Shown one piece after another: positions 8,852 to 18,313 of a DNA stretch of 64,000 bases. The stretch comes from Streptomyces spiroverticillatus (lineage in GTDB: Bacteria; Actinomycetota; Actinomycetes; Streptomycetales; Streptomycetaceae), in NCBI GenBank assembly GCA_014650415.1, contig BMUX01000001.1:558001-622000 (forward strand), read 5' to 3'. The notes under the pieces were generated by a model. It did not search any database and was not told the DNA's origin. It saw only the letters and a list, made by a program, of their open reading frames with translations. Both the position numbers and the translations under genes were made by a program. Each line of letters begins with the position of its first letter. Position 1 is the first letter of the stretch.

Positions 8852-10477
8852 TTAGGGAAGGGGCGGGGAGGGGCCATCACCCGCCGAAGGCGGGAACCCC
8901 TCCTCCTCCCGCACCTCGGCCATGAGCCCCCCGGACCCCTCCCGCAACGCCGCCCACCGCACTTCCCGCGCACCGCTGTCGTGCCAGGAACCCTGCTCGG
9001 GCGGAGCGGGCGGAGGCAGCGGGGGCGGAGGCGGAGGCACAGGAAGAGGCGCTTCCGGTACGGGAGTTGCCTGTACGGAAGGCACCTCCGCCGGAGCCGC
9101 CCGTCCCCGCCCCGCCGGGGCCGGAACCCTCCGCCACCCCTTCCTCTCCCGCACCCGCCACGCCCTGACCCCCAAAGCCACCGGCACCCCCACCAGCACC
9201 ACCCACCCCAGCGCCCCCAGCCCTGCCGCCCACCCCACCGGCCCGAACACCGCCAGCCGTTCGACGCCGAGCGGCCCGCCCGACGCCGCCGCGAGCACCG
9301 CCGTCAGCGCCCCGCACCCCACTCCCGCGAGGGCCACAGCCCCGGCCGTCCGCCGCCGCCCCCAGGCCTCTTCCCGTACGGCATAGGCGGGCGCCGCCAC
9401 CCGTACGACCATCCACGCCACCACCGCCGCAGCGGCCAACGGCACACCTGCCGAAGCCCAGTTGACGGCCGTCCCGCGCCCCTCGGCGGGCAGCGCCGCC
9501 AGCAGCGGGAAGGGCGGGACCGTGCCCGTGCCCACCGCCGCCAGGGGCCCGACCGTCGTGCCCGCGCCGACCTCGAAGCCCACCCCGATCCCGAAACTCG
9601 CACCCCACAGCGCCGCGTTCGGGACCAGCGCGAGCGCCAGCAGCAGCACCCCGAAGCGCCCCGACCACTCCCCGGCGAGCCCCACGAACGACGCCTGGGC
9701 CAGGTCCGCGTGCCACCCCAGTGAGATCCCGACCACGAGCGCCCCGCCGCCCACGAGCACCGCAGTCCCCGCGGCGGCCGCGCGTACCGCCACCGCGAGC
9801 CGGGGGCGCGCGAGGCCGTGCCGCACGCCCGCCGGAACCCAGTGCGGCAGCGGCCCGTGCGGCCGCCCGAACGCGGTCCACACCCCGGCAGCGGCGGCGG
9901 CCCCCACCGTGAGCGGCAGCCACAGCGCCGCGCTCCCGGCCGTCGCGGGCAGCGGGCCGCCGGCCGCGTACACCGCCGCCAACGTCCCGACCAGCAGGTA
10001 TCCGAGCGTCACGCCCGCGAAGGACTCCCAGCCGGAGGCGGCGGGGGTCTGCACCGCCGCGTCCTCCTCGGCCTCCTCGCAGGCGTCCCGCGCGGTGCGG
10101 TGGGCCAGCCACAGGGGCAGGACGGAACACAGCAGCGGGGTGAGCCCGACGGGCGCGGCGACACCGCCGAGCGTGTCCGTACGTACGAGGTCCGCGCCGT
10201 GCGCGAGCAGCCAGAGGCCGGCCGCGACGTGCAGCGCGGCCCCGGCCCCCGCGTCCGGGTACGGCGAGCTGATCCACAGCACCATGGCCAGCACCGCGAA
10301 CGCCCCGAGGCCCAGCCCGGCGGCGAGCGCCCCCCGCACCACGCACGCGACCCAGGCGGCACGCCGGTCGCCCGACTCGCCCGGCCCGGGGTGCGGCTCC
10401 TGGTGCTCCGGGTGCTCCTGTTGCTCCTCGTGCAGGGCCTGCGGCAGCGGCTGCTCGGTCACTGGATTCGGGTTCAC
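8852..10477 (-). CDS. Polytopic membrane protein of the DUF6350/PerM type
   Basis: About 541 residues with many hydrophobic segments ([80 protein letters not shown] and others). This resembles the actinobacterial DUF6350 family, whose mycobacterial member PerM is described as a cell-division protein. The N-terminal ~50 residues are polar (Glu/Gln/His-rich). The C-terminal ~100 are disordered with a polyproline run ([15 protein letters not shown]). The start is uncertain: GTG 10477 is chosen, and GTG 10462 is possible; neither has a clear ribosome site. It is divergent from the XRE/sigma-like gene. Confidence 0.75.
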   Translation of the reverse strand: MNPNPVTEQPLPQALHEEQQEHPEHQEPHPGPGESGDRRAAWVACVVRGALAAGLGLGAFAVLAMVLWISSPYPDAGAGAALHVAAGLWLLAHGADLVRTDTLGGVAAPVGLTPLLCSVLPLWLAHRTARDACEEAEEDAAVQTPAASGWESFAGVTLGYLLVGTLAAVYAAGGPLPATAGSAALWLPLTVGAAAAAGVWTAFGRPHGPLPHWVPAGVRHGLARPRLAVAVRAAAAGTAVLVGGGALVVGISLGWHADLAQASFVGLAGEWSGRFGVLLLALALVPNAALWGASFGIGVGFEVGAGTTVGPLAAVGTGTVPPFPLLAALPAEGRGTAVNWASAGVPLAAAAVVAWMVVRVAAPAYAVREEAWGRRRTAGAVALAGVGCGALTAVLAAASGGPLGVERLAVFGPVGWAAGLGALGWVVLVGVPVALGVRAWRVRERKGWRRVPAPAGRGRAAPAEVPSVQATPVPEAPLPVPPPPPPLPPPAPPEQGSWHDSGAREVRWAALREGSGGLMAEVREEEGFPPSAGDGPSPPLP

Positions 10478-10611
10478 GCGGCCATGCTGCCCACGACACG
10501 CGCCATCTTCGCGTAACGGGCGAATGGCCGACGTGTCGCCCAATATACGTTTATGTACTTTTTCGCTCGCCGTGCCGTCGTTACGGGAACTCCGGGGAGG
10601 GTGGTCCGCCG

Positions 10612-12144
10612 ATGACCAGGAACACCGGGACCGCCCCGGCGACCCCCGCGGTCGAGCTGCCGTCCCCGAAGGAACGCCGCAGACTGCGCGAGGCGAAGGC
10701 GCTGTCACAGGCGCAGGTGGCGGAGATCGTGGGCGTCACCCGCGAAACGGTCCGCTCCTGGGAGCTCGGCCGCACCTCCCCCCGCGGCCGCAAACGCGAC
10801 CTCTACGCCCGCCTCCTCGCCACCATCACCACCGAACTCACCACCACCGGCCAGGCCACCCCGGTCCGGACCCCCAACCCCCCGGCCGAGTCGACTCCCC
10901 CGGCCACACCCACAACCCCGGCAGCAGCCCCCAGCCCCGCTCCCGGCAGCCCCCTTGGGCGGCGGAACGCCCCCGCTCCCGGTAGCCCCCTTGGGCGGCG
11001 GGGCCGCCCCCCGGGGGCGGAACGGGCGGGCAAGGGGGCGGCCCCCGGCGGAGCCGAACCCCCCGCCCCGGCCCCGCCCGGCACCGCCCCGGCCCACCCC
11101 GACGCCGCCACCGCGTCCCGCACCGCGCCGGCCCAGCCCCCCACTGCCACCGCGTCCCGCACCGCCAAGCCCGACACTTCCCAGAAGCGTCTCCGTCCTC
11201 GTACCACCAAACCCACCAAGGCCCCGGCCGAAGCCAACACGGCAACCGAAGCCGAAGCCGGGACCGGGACCGGCGCCGAGTCCCCCCTCACCCCCACCGA
11301 AGCCTTCGACCACCTCTACTCCCGCACCGCCCCCTCCCTCCTCCGCCAGGCCTACCTCCTCACCGGCCGCCACCGCCTCTCCCACGAGTCCGTCGAGCGT
11401 GCCTTCCACCTCGCCTGGCAGCGCTGGCCCGAGGTCGCCACCGACGGCGACCCGGCCGGCTGGGTCCGCGCGGCGGCGTACGAGTACGCGATGTCCCCCT
11501 GGCACCGCCTCCGCCCGTCCCACCGACACATCGACCCCCCTCAGCCCCAGAAGACAGCAGCCGAAACACCAGACCCTCAGGACCTCCAGGACCCCCAGGC
11601 GCCCCTGCTCGAAGCTCTCCTCCAGCTCCCGCCCCCCTACCGCCGCACCCTCGTCCTCTACGACGGCCTCGGCCTGGATCTCCCCGAGACCGCCGCCGAG
11701 ACCGAGGCGACCACCCCGGCCGCCGCCCACCGCCTGGAGCACGCCCGCACGGTCGTCGCCCAGAAGCTCCCGGAACTGGCCGAGCCCCGGACCCCCGCCG
11801 AGCAGTCCGCCCTGATGCAGGAACGTCTCAGCACCCTGGCCGCGGCCCAGCCGGTGGACGCCCTGCCGACGGGCGACGCGGTCCGCACCCGCAGCGAGCG
11901 CAAGACCCGTTTCTGGACTCGGGCGGCCATCGCGTTCACCACGCTGATCATCGGCGCGACGAGCTTCACGCTGGCCACGGCCCCCACCCGGTACGAGCCC
12001 CCGATCCCGCCGGGCGAACGGGTCGGCGGCGTCCCCGCGCGCAGCGGCCCGCAGCGCCTGGACGCGCACGACAAGCAGCTCCGCGCCAAACTCCGCGCCG
12101 AACCGGAGAACGGCCCCCAGCGTCTGGTCCCGCAGGGCCGCTGA
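10612..12144 (+). CDS. XRE-type HTH / sigma-70-like / single-TM regulatory protein
   Basis: A 510-residue composite. Residues ~18-70 form an XRE helix-turn-helix ([20 protein letters not shown], then RSWELGR). A Pro/Ala/Thr-rich linker of ~150 residues follows and contains the repeated words PGSPLGRR. Two segments resemble degenerate ECF sigma regions: region 2-like ([20 protein letters not shown] ... [12 protein letters not shown]) and region 4-like ([20 protein letters not shown]). A hydrophobic stretch near residue 440 ([18 protein letters not shown]) predicts one membrane helix, and the C-terminus is short and charged. The ATG at 10612 follows GGGGAGG at 11 nt. The domain order suggests a membrane-tethered regulator. 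The sigma-like call is tentative. Confidence 0.75.
   Translation: MTRNTGTAPATPAVELPSPKERRRLREAKALSQAQVAEIVGVTRETVRSWELGRTSPRGRKRDLYARLLATITTELTTTGQATPVRTPNPPAESTPPATPTTPAAAPSPAPGSPLGRRNAPAPGSPLGRRGRPPGAERAGKGAAPGGAEPPAPAPPGTAPAHPDAATASRTAPAQPPTATASRTAKPDTSQKRLRPRTTKPTKAPAEANTATEAEAGTGTGAESPLTPTEAFDHLYSRTAPSLLRQAYLLTGRHRLSHESVERAFHLAWQRWPEVATDGDPAGWVRAAAYEYAMSPWHRLRPSHRHIDPPQPQKTAAETPDPQDLQDPQAPLLEALLQLPPPYRRTLVLYDGLGLDLPETAAETEATTPAAAHRLEHARTVVAQKLPELAEPRTPAEQSALMQERLSTLAAAQPVDALPTGDAVRTRSERKTRFWTRAAIAFTTLIIGATSFTLATAPTRYEPPIPPGERVGGVPARSGPQRLDAHDKQLRAKLRAEPENGPQRLVPQGR
10982..11042 (+). repeat. 61-bp GC-rich repeat element, copy A (inside a coding linker)
   Basis: This 61-nt segment matches the reverse complement of 23271-23331 at 60 of 61 positions. 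Just upstream, a partial second unit (CCCCCTTGGGCGGCGG at 10950-10965) makes a short tandem, and copy B also has a second unit. The unit contains overlapping GC-rich inverted repeats. Here it is read in frame as part of a disordered linker (PGSPLGRR...). Confidence 0.85.
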
Positions 12145-12180
12145 GCCGCCCCGCCCCGCCCCGCCCCGCCCCCGGGCAAC

Positions 12181-12222
12181 GCGAAAGGCCCGCACCCCCG
12201 TCGAGGGGTGCGGGCCTTTCGC
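12181..12222. terminator. Bidirectional terminator, XRE/sigma-like gene versus sucD
   Basis: An 18-bp perfect inverted repeat (12181-12198 with 12205-12222) has a 6-nt loop and lies between convergent stops. Confidence 0.87.
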
Positions 12223-12238
12223 GTGTCAGAAGCCGGAA

Positions 12239-13123
12239 TCAGCCCGCGAGGATCGCGCGCGCCAGCTTCGCCGTCTCGGTCGGCGTCTTGCCGACCTTGA
12301 CGCCGGCGGCCTCGAGGGCCTCCTTCTTCGCCTGGGCGGTGCCCGAGGAGCCGGAGACGATGGCGCCGGCGTGGCCCATGGTCTTGCCCTCGGGGGCCGT
12401 GAAGCCCGCGACGTAGCCGACGACCGGCTTGGTCACGTTCTTCGCGATGTAGTCGGCCGCACGCTCCTCGGCGTCGCCGCCGATCTCGCCGATCATGACG
12501 ATGAGCTCGGTCTCCGGGTCCGCCTCGAACGCCGCGAGGGCGTCGATGTGCGTGGTGCCGATGACCGGGTCGCCACCGATGCCGACGGCGGAGGTGAAGC
12601 CGATGTCACGGAGCTCGTACATCATCTGGTACGTCAGCGTGCCGGACTTCGAGACCAGGCCGATCTTGCCCGGCTTGGTGATGTCGCCCGGGATGATGCC
12701 GGCGTTCGACTGGCCCGGGGTGATGAGACCGGGGCAGTTCGGGCCGATGATGCGGGTCTTGTTGCCCTTGGCCGTCGCGTACGCCCAGAAGGCGGCCGAG
12801 TCGTGGACCGCGATGCCCTCGGTGATGACGACGGCGAGGGGGATCTCCGCGTCGATCGCCTCGACGACGGCGGCCTTGGCGAACGCCGGCGGCACGAAGA
12901 GGACGGACACGTCCGCGCCGGTCTTCTCCATGGCCTCGGCGACGGAGCCGAAGACGGGGACCTCGGTGCCGTCGAAGTCGACGGTCGTGCCGGCCTTGCG
13001 CGGGTTCACGCCGCCGACGATGTTGGTGCCGTCGGCCAGCATGAGCTTGGTGTGCTTCATGCCCGTGGCACCGGTCATGCCCTGGACGATGACCTTGCTG
13101 TCCTTGGTGAGGAAGATAGCCAT
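12239..13123 (-). CDS. sucD: Succinate-CoA ligase (ADP-forming), alpha subunit
   Basis: This subunit binds CoA and carries the phosphohistidine in the TCA-cycle conversion of succinyl-CoA to succinate with nucleotide triphosphate formation. Its 294 residues are the normal length. Motifs: the CoA site [19 protein letters not shown], then [30 protein letters not shown], and the active His in [13 protein letters not shown]. It is 21 nt downstream of sucC and forms an operon with it. The start ATG at 13123 gives the canonical [11 protein letters not shown]-terminus. Confidence 0.97.
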   Translation of the reverse strand: MAIFLTKDSKVIVQGMTGATGMKHTKLMLADGTNIVGGVNPRKAGTTVDFDGTEVPVFGSVAEAMEKTGADVSVLFVPPAFAKAAVVEAIDAEIPLAVVITEGIAVHDSAAFWAYATAKGNKTRIIGPNCPGLITPGQSNAGIIPGDITKPGKIGLVSKSGTLTYQMMYELRDIGFTSAVGIGGDPVIGTTHIDALAAFEADPETELIVMIGEIGGDAEERAADYIAKNVTKPVVGYVAGFTAPEGKTMGHAGAIVSGSSGTAQAKKEALEAAGVKVGKTPTETAKLARAILAG

Positions 13124-13144
13124 GGTGTTTGGAGTCCCTCTTCC

Positions 13145-14326
13145 TTACTTCGCAGCTGTGGCGAGCTCGGCGGCCTTGTCGGCCGCACCGTCCATGGTGT
13201 CCACGCGCTGGACCAGCGGGTGGTTGGCGTCCGAGAGGATCTTGCGACCCAGCTCGGCGTTGTTGCCGTCGAGACGGACAACGAGGGGCTTGGTGACTTC
13301 CTCGCCCTTGCTCTTCAGCAGCTCCAGGGCCTGGACGATGCCGTTGGCGACCTCGTCGCAGGCGGTGATGCCACCGAAGACGTTGACGAACACGGACTTG
13401 ACGTCCGGGTCGCCGAGGATGATCTCCAGGCCGTTCGCCATGACCTCGGCGGAGGCGCCGCCACCGATGTCGAGGAAGTTGGCGGGCTTCACGTTGCCGT
13501 GGTTCTCACCGGCGTACGCGACGACGTCCAGGGTGCTCATCACGAGACCCGCGCCGTTGCCGATGATGCCGACCTCACCGTCGAGCTTGACGTAGTTGAG
13601 GTTCTTGGCCTTGGCGGCGGCCTCGAGGGGGTTGGCCGCGGCCTTGTCCTCGAGCGCCTCGTGGTCGGGCTGACGGAAGTCGGCGTTCTCGTCGAGCGAG
13701 ACCTTGCCGTCCAGCGCCAGGATGCGCCCGTCCTTGGTCTTGACCAGCGGGTTCACCTCGACGAGGAGCGCGTCCTCGGCGACGAAGGTGTCCCACAGGG
13801 TGACCAGGGCCTCGGCGACGCCCTCGGCCACGTCGGCCGGGAACTTCGCCAGCGCGACGATCTCGCGGGCCTTCTCGATGTCGACGCCGTCCACGGCGTT
13901 GACCGGGACCTTCGCGAGGGCCTCGGGGGTCTTCTCCGCGACCTCCTCGATGTCCATACCGCCCTGCACCGAGGCCATGGCCAGGAAGGTGCGGTTGGTG
14001 CGGTCGAGGAGGTACGAGACGTAGTACTCGGCCTCGATCTCGGGGGACAGCTCGGCGATCATCACCTTGTGGACCGTGTGGCCCTTGATGTCCATGCCGA
14101 GGATGTCGGTGGCGCGGGCCACCGCCTCGTCGGCGTCGGCGGCGAGCTTGACGCCGCCGGCCTTGCCGCGGCCGCCGACCTTCACCTGCGCCTTGACGAC
14201 CGACTTGCCGCCCAGTCGCTCGGTGGCTTCGCGCGCCGCCTCAGGCGTGTCGATGACTTCACCGGCCAGCACCGGTACACCGTGCTTGGCGAAGAGGTCC
14301 CTCGCCTGGTACTCGAACAGGTCCAC
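13145..14326 (-). CDS. sucC: Succinate-CoA ligase (ADP-forming), beta subunit
   Basis: A 393-residue ATP-grasp subunit that binds nucleotide and succinate and pairs with SucD. The N-terminus [20 protein letters not shown], the ATP-grasp segment [20 protein letters not shown], the acidic metal site [11 protein letters not shown] and [12 protein letters not shown], and the ligase domain with FVNVFGGI are all intact. The start is the ATG at 14326. It is the first gene of a two-gene operon; the 367 nt upstream contain no other complete gene. Confidence 0.97.
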   Translation of the reverse strand: MDLFEYQARDLFAKHGVPVLAGEVIDTPEAAREATERLGGKSVVKAQVKVGGRGKAGGVKLAADADEAVARATDILGMDIKGHTVHKVMIAELSPEIEAEYYVSYLLDRTNRTFLAMASVQGGMDIEEVAEKTPEALAKVPVNAVDGVDIEKAREIVALAKFPADVAEGVAEALVTLWDTFVAEDALLVEVNPLVKTKDGRILALDGKVSLDENADFRQPDHEALEDKAAANPLEAAAKAKNLNYVKLDGEVGIIGNGAGLVMSTLDVVAYAGENHGNVKPANFLDIGGGASAEVMANGLEIILGDPDVKSVFVNVFGGITACDEVANGIVQALELLKSKGEEVTKPLVVRLDGNNAELGRKILSDANHPLVQRVDTMDGAADKAAELATAAK

Positions 14327-14576
14327 GCGCGTCCGTCCCTTTTCTGAAGATCGCGGGTTCTGGTGATCGCGTTGCGTTCAATGCGATGGGCGTGCCGCGA
14401 AGGCAACGTGACGGCGCTGTCACAGGGGAGGCGTACACGGTGTCCGGTACGCGGCATGTCCGTCTCGCAGGTTATCCCCGAGGGACCTTCGGCCCTAAAT
14501 CGCAGGTCACACCTGAACGGTGATACCTGTCACAGAGTGCCGCCCCTGACGATGATCGGTGTCACTGAGTGTCCGA
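14327..14576. other. sucC upstream region without a gene
   Basis: This region should contain the sucCD promoter on the minus strand. I see no convincing ORF or RNA element. It has several short related words (GGTGATACCTGTCAC, GGTGTCACTGAGTG) and borders a relic of the neighbouring VWA gene. Confidence 0.5.
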
Positions 14577-14636
14577 TCATGCGGTCTCCGGTATCGGGAG
14601 AGGTCGCTTTTCGATCGCTGCCGCCATGACCTCCGG
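14577..14636 (-). pseudogene. Duplicated C-terminal fragment of the VWA gene
   Basis: Read on the minus strand this encodes PEVMAAAIEKRPLPIPETA and a TGA stop. It nearly matches the end of the VWA protein (PEVMAAAVEKRPLPIPEAG, stop) about 120 bp away. The nucleotide similarity stops abruptly at 14636, and there is no start or upstream coding sequence. Confidence 0.8.
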
Positions 14637-14646
14637 GCTGCATCTT

Positions 14647-14664
14647 CCGGGGGACACCCCCCGG
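14647..14664 (-). terminator. Short GC hairpin after the VWA gene
   Basis: A 7-bp perfect stem (14647-14653 with 14658-14664) has a 4-nt loop. It lies 30-47 nt beyond the VWA stop codon, between the real gene end and its duplicated fragment. Confidence 0.55.
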
Positions 14665-14693
14665 ACCCCCGGCCGGTCCCGGGTCGCCCCAGG

Positions 14694-15872
14694 TCAGCCC
14701 GCCTCCGGTATCGGAAGTGGCCTCTTCTCGACGGCTGCGGCCATGACCTCCGGAAAGAGGTCCGGGGTGCAGGCGAAGGCGGGGGCGCCGAGGGCGGCCA
14801 GGGCGGCCGCGTGTTCGCGGTCGTAGGCGGGGGCTCCCTCGTCGGAGAGGGCCAGCAGGGTGACGAACTGCACGCCGGACGCCTTCATCGCGGCGACCCG
14901 CTTCAGCATCTCGTCGCGGATGCCTCCCTCGTACAGGTCGCTGATCAACACGACGACGGTGTCGGCGGGCCGGGTGATCTGCGACTGGCAGTAGGCGAGC
15001 GCCCGGTTGATGTCCGTACCGCCGCCGAGCTGGGTGCCGAAGAGGACGTCGACGGGGTCGTCGAGCTGGTCGGTGAGGTCCACGACCGCCGTGTCGAACA
15101 CGACGAGCCGCGTCCGGATCGACCGCATCGAGGCGAGCACCGCCCCGAAGACCGACGCGTAGACGACGGACGCCGCCATCGACCCGGACTGGTCGATGCA
15201 GAGCACGACCTCCTTCTTGACGGACTGGGAGGCGCGTCCGTACCCGATGAGCCGTTCCGGAACGACCGTCCCGTGCTCGGGGAGGTAGTTCTTCAGGTTG
15301 GCGCGGATCGTGCGGTCCCAGTCGATGTCGCGGTGGCGGGGCCGGTGGATGCGGGCGCTGCGGTCGAGCGCGCCGGTGAGGGTGGCCCGGGTGCGGGTGG
15401 CGAGCCGCTTCTCCAGGTCCTCGACGACCTTGCGGACCACGGCGCGGGCGGTCTCCTTGGTCGTCTCCGGCATGGCCTTGTTGAGGGAGAGCAGGGTGCC
15501 GACGAGGTGCACGTCGGCCTCGACGGCCTCCAGCATCTCCGGCTCCAGGAGCAGCGCGGAAAGACCGAGCCGCTCGATGGCGTCGCGCTGCATGACCTGC
15601 ACGACGGAGCTGGGGAAGTAGGTGCGGATGTCGCCGAGCCAGCGGGCGACGGAGGGCGCGGAGGCGCCGAGCCCGGCGGACCGGTCGCCGCCTCGGCCGT
15701 TCTGCCTGGTGGCGGAGTCCTTGCCGCCGTACAGGGCGGTGAGGGCGCCGTCCATGGCGGCGTCCTGGCCGGCGAGCATGCAGCCGGTGCCGTCGGCGGA
15801 CTCGCCGCCGAGCACCATCCGCCACCGCCGCAACCGCTCGTCGGCCGCCGTGCGGGTCGGATCCGTGGTCAT
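14694..15872 (-). CDS. VWA-domain (MIDAS) protein of a MoxR-type system
   Basis: A 392-residue cytosolic protein. A helical N-terminal half (to ~215) precedes a von Willebrand A domain with a complete metal site: DQSGS at 227-231, Thr286 in GGGTDIN and Asp312 in ISDLYEGG. VWA proteins encoded beside MoxR ATPases are thought to deliver or recognise substrates for the ATPase. Its start overlaps the stop of the DUF5682-like gene (ATGA, 15869-15872), and it is the last gene of a three-gene coupled operon. A relic of its C-terminus lies just downstream. Confidence 0.93.
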   Translation of the reverse strand: MTTDPTRTAADERLRRWRMVLGGESADGTGCMLAGQDAAMDGALTALYGGKDSATRQNGRGGDRSAGLGASAPSVARWLGDIRTYFPSSVVQVMQRDAIERLGLSALLLEPEMLEAVEADVHLVGTLLSLNKAMPETTKETARAVVRKVVEDLEKRLATRTRATLTGALDRSARIHRPRHRDIDWDRTIRANLKNYLPEHGTVVPERLIGYGRASQSVKKEVVLCIDQSGSMAASVVYASVFGAVLASMRSIRTRLVVFDTAVVDLTDQLDDPVDVLFGTQLGGGTDINRALAYCQSQITRPADTVVVLISDLYEGGIRDEMLKRVAAMKASGVQFVTLLALSDEGAPAYDREHAAALAALGAPAFACTPDLFPEVMAAAVEKRPLPIPEAG

Positions 15873-18313
15873 CGGGGGGTCACCTCCGTGGGGTCGTGGT
15901 GCTCGGGTGCGGGTGGTGTGCCCAGGAGCAGGTGCAGCAGCGGGAGTACGGCATCGGCGCGGGCCGGGTCGAGGGTGGGGCCGAAGCCGGGTGCGCCCGC
16001 TTCGGTGGCGGGTCCGCCGGGGGGTGTCGGGGTGCCGCCGGGTGGGGTCGGGCCGCGTCGGACCAGCTCGCCGAGGGTGCGGCGCACTCCTGGTTCGTAC
16101 GCCGAGAACGTGCGCCGCAGCAGTGGCAGTACGTCGGTGAAGGCGTCCGGCGAGACACCGGTGAGCCAGGCGTCGACCAGGCCGAGGAGGCGCTCGTCGT
16201 GGACCAGGAGCATGCCCGAGCCGGACGCACCGCCCACGAAGCCCTCGATCCAGGCGGCGGCGTCGGCGGGCGGGGTGCCGGGCGAGAGGGCGAGGCCCAT
16301 CAGGCGGGCCGTGTCGTCCTCGCCGAGGCGTCCGTCGTCCAGGAGGAGGCGGACTGCCCGGCCGCGGATGACGCCCGCGACGGTGTCCCGGTCGGCGAGG
16401 GTGCGCAGGACCCTGGCCCAGCGGGCGGTCAGGTCGTGCGGGTCGCGCGGTCCTTCACTGCCGGACGGCCGGGTGAGCAGGGCGACGGAGGCGTGCACGG
16501 CGTCGATGTGGCCGCGCATCTCGGCGGCGCCGTCGTCGTCCAGGCCGGTGCAGGCCGGGGGCAGTCCGACGCAGATCCGCATCGCGAGTCCGGCGGCGAC
16601 CTCGGCGAGGGCGGCGGTGTCGGTGCCGCGCACGTCTCCGTAGCGCAGGGTGCGGGCGAGGGCGGGGAGGGCCTGGGCGAGGTGGCCGACGTCGCTGTCC
16701 AGGGCGGCGCGGTCGGCGAGGGCGCTCATCACCACCGGGAGGGCGTCGGGCAGTTCGGCCAGCAGGCACTGTTCGGCGAGCGCGGTGACGGCGGAGAGCG
16801 CGGTGGCGGACACGGCCTCGGATTCCGCTTTCGCGGTGGCGGCGGCCAGGACCGTGGTGCCCCAGATGCCGGCCTCGGCGACCTTCACCGACAGCTCGGG
16901 CTCCCAGCGCAGCCGCCAGCCCTCGCGGAAGGTGCCGGTGCTGCCCCGGAATGCGGCGGGTTCGCCCCAGTCGACGCGGAGCAGGCGCAGCCGGTGCAGG
17001 AGGCGGCTGCGGGCGGCGTCGTTGTCCTTGCGGAGGTCGAGCTCCAACTCCCGCTCCGCCGCTTCCGGTTTCATCCGCAGGGTGCGCTGCTGCCGGGTGA
17101 GGTCGCGTTGCAGCGGGACGACGGGGGCGCTGTCCGGGACCTCGCCGAGGACGTCGCCGACGATCAGCCTGTCCTGCACGAGCGAGAGCGGCACGTCGGA
17201 GCCGTCGCACATCACGGCCCGGATCGCGTCGGTCGTCTCGGTCAGTCCGGCCAGCGGGCGGCCGCGCATCACGGCGAGGGTCTCGGCGAGCCGGACGGCC
17301 TCGATGACGTGGGCGGAGGAGACGAGACGGTCCTCGTCCCGCAGCAGGCCCGCGACCTTGGTCATCCAGCGTGCGACGGGCCGGTCCCGCGCGCCGAACA
17401 GGTGCCCGTACCAGCCGGGTGAGTCGATGCCCGCTCCGTACCCGCTGTGCCGGGCGAGCCTGCGGTGCGTCCAGGGCACCCAGGTCAGCTCGGCCTTGAC
17501 CTTGGGCAGGCCCTTGAGGAGGGCGCGGTCGGCGGTGAGCGTCGGGGGCTTCCCGGCGAGCGCGGGCACGTGCCAGGCGCCGCAGACGACGGCGATCTCG
17601 TCCCCGAACTCCTTCTTCGCGGTGCGCAGTTGGATGCGCATGTACGCCTCGCGCACCAGGTCGCGGGCGTGCCCGCCGTGTCCGTACTCCTCCCGGAGCG
17701 CGCCCATCGCCTCGGCGAGGGCCTCGAACGGGGCGAACGGGTCCAAGCGGCCGGTGCCCCGGGCGCCGCGGTGCTCGACGACGTCCTCCCACCAGCGCTC
17801 GGGGTCGTCGTACCCGGCGGCCTCGGCGAGCACGGCGAGCGGGTCGACGGCGAGGGCGTCGGCGTCTGCTGATGCGGGGGCGGGCCCCTCCCCCTCGGCG
17901 AGCGCCGTGCTCTGCTCCCGTACGGCCAGCGAGTGCGCGGCGGGGAGGTCGATGAAGCGGACCTGCGCGCCGTGCTCCAGCGCCCACCGGACGGCGACCC
18001 ACTCCGGGGAGAACTCGGCGAACGGCCAGAACGAGGCCCGCCCGGGGTCGTCCGTGACGTGCGCGAGAAGGGCGACGGGCGGCCGCATCTGCGGATCGGC
18101 GGCGAGCGGCAGCAGGGCGTCGGCCTCCGGCGGCCCCTCGATCAGTACGGCCCGGGGCCGGGCGGCGTCGAGCGCGTCCCGCACCGCGCGGGCCGACCCG
18201 GGCCCGTGGTGCCGCACCCCGAGCAGCCAGGGGCCCTGCGGGACCTCGGTGTCGGCTGCCGCCGGGCCGGGTGCGGCCGGGGCGGGGGCCGGCGGGGACA
18301 CGGTGATCGTCAT
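15869..18313 (-). CDS. DUF5682-like large protein of a MoxR/VWA system
   Basis: An 814-residue cytosolic protein of unknown activity. The N-terminal part has PWLLGVRHHGPGSARAVRDA (a G-x-x-H-x-G pattern), RAVLIEGPPEADALL and later VVCGAWHVPAL. This motif order is reminiscent of the TraB/ChaN/erythromycin-esterase-like hydrolase fold and suggests metal-dependent hydrolysis. The C-terminal ~400 residues are Leu/Ala-rich and helical. The ATG at 18313 overlaps the stop of the MoxR gene by four bases. The link to DUF5682 rests on length, neighbours and motifs; the hydrolase idea is inference. Confidence 0.8.
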   Translation of the reverse strand: MTITVSPPAPAPAAPGPAAADTEVPQGPWLLGVRHHGPGSARAVRDALDAARPRAVLIEGPPEADALLPLAADPQMRPPVALLAHVTDDPGRASFWPFAEFSPEWVAVRWALEHGAQVRFIDLPAAHSLAVREQSTALAEGEGPAPASADADALAVDPLAVLAEAAGYDDPERWWEDVVEHRGARGTGRLDPFAPFEALAEAMGALREEYGHGGHARDLVREAYMRIQLRTAKKEFGDEIAVVCGAWHVPALAGKPPTLTADRALLKGLPKVKAELTWVPWTHRRLARHSGYGAGIDSPGWYGHLFGARDRPVARWMTKVAGLLRDEDRLVSSAHVIEAVRLAETLAVMRGRPLAGLTETTDAIRAVMCDGSDVPLSLVQDRLIVGDVLGEVPDSAPVVPLQRDLTRQQRTLRMKPEAAERELELDLRKDNDAARSRLLHRLRLLRVDWGEPAAFRGSTGTFREGWRLRWEPELSVKVAEAGIWGTTVLAAATAKAESEAVSATALSAVTALAEQCLLAELPDALPVVMSALADRAALDSDVGHLAQALPALARTLRYGDVRGTDTAALAEVAAGLAMRICVGLPPACTGLDDDGAAEMRGHIDAVHASVALLTRPSGSEGPRDPHDLTARWARVLRTLADRDTVAGVIRGRAVRLLLDDGRLGEDDTARLMGLALSPGTPPADAAAWIEGFVGGASGSGMLLVHDERLLGLVDAWLTGVSPDAFTDVLPLLRRTFSAYEPGVRRTLGELVRRGPTPPGGTPTPPGGPATEAGAPGFGPTLDPARADAVLPLLHLLLGTPPAPEHHDPTEVTPR

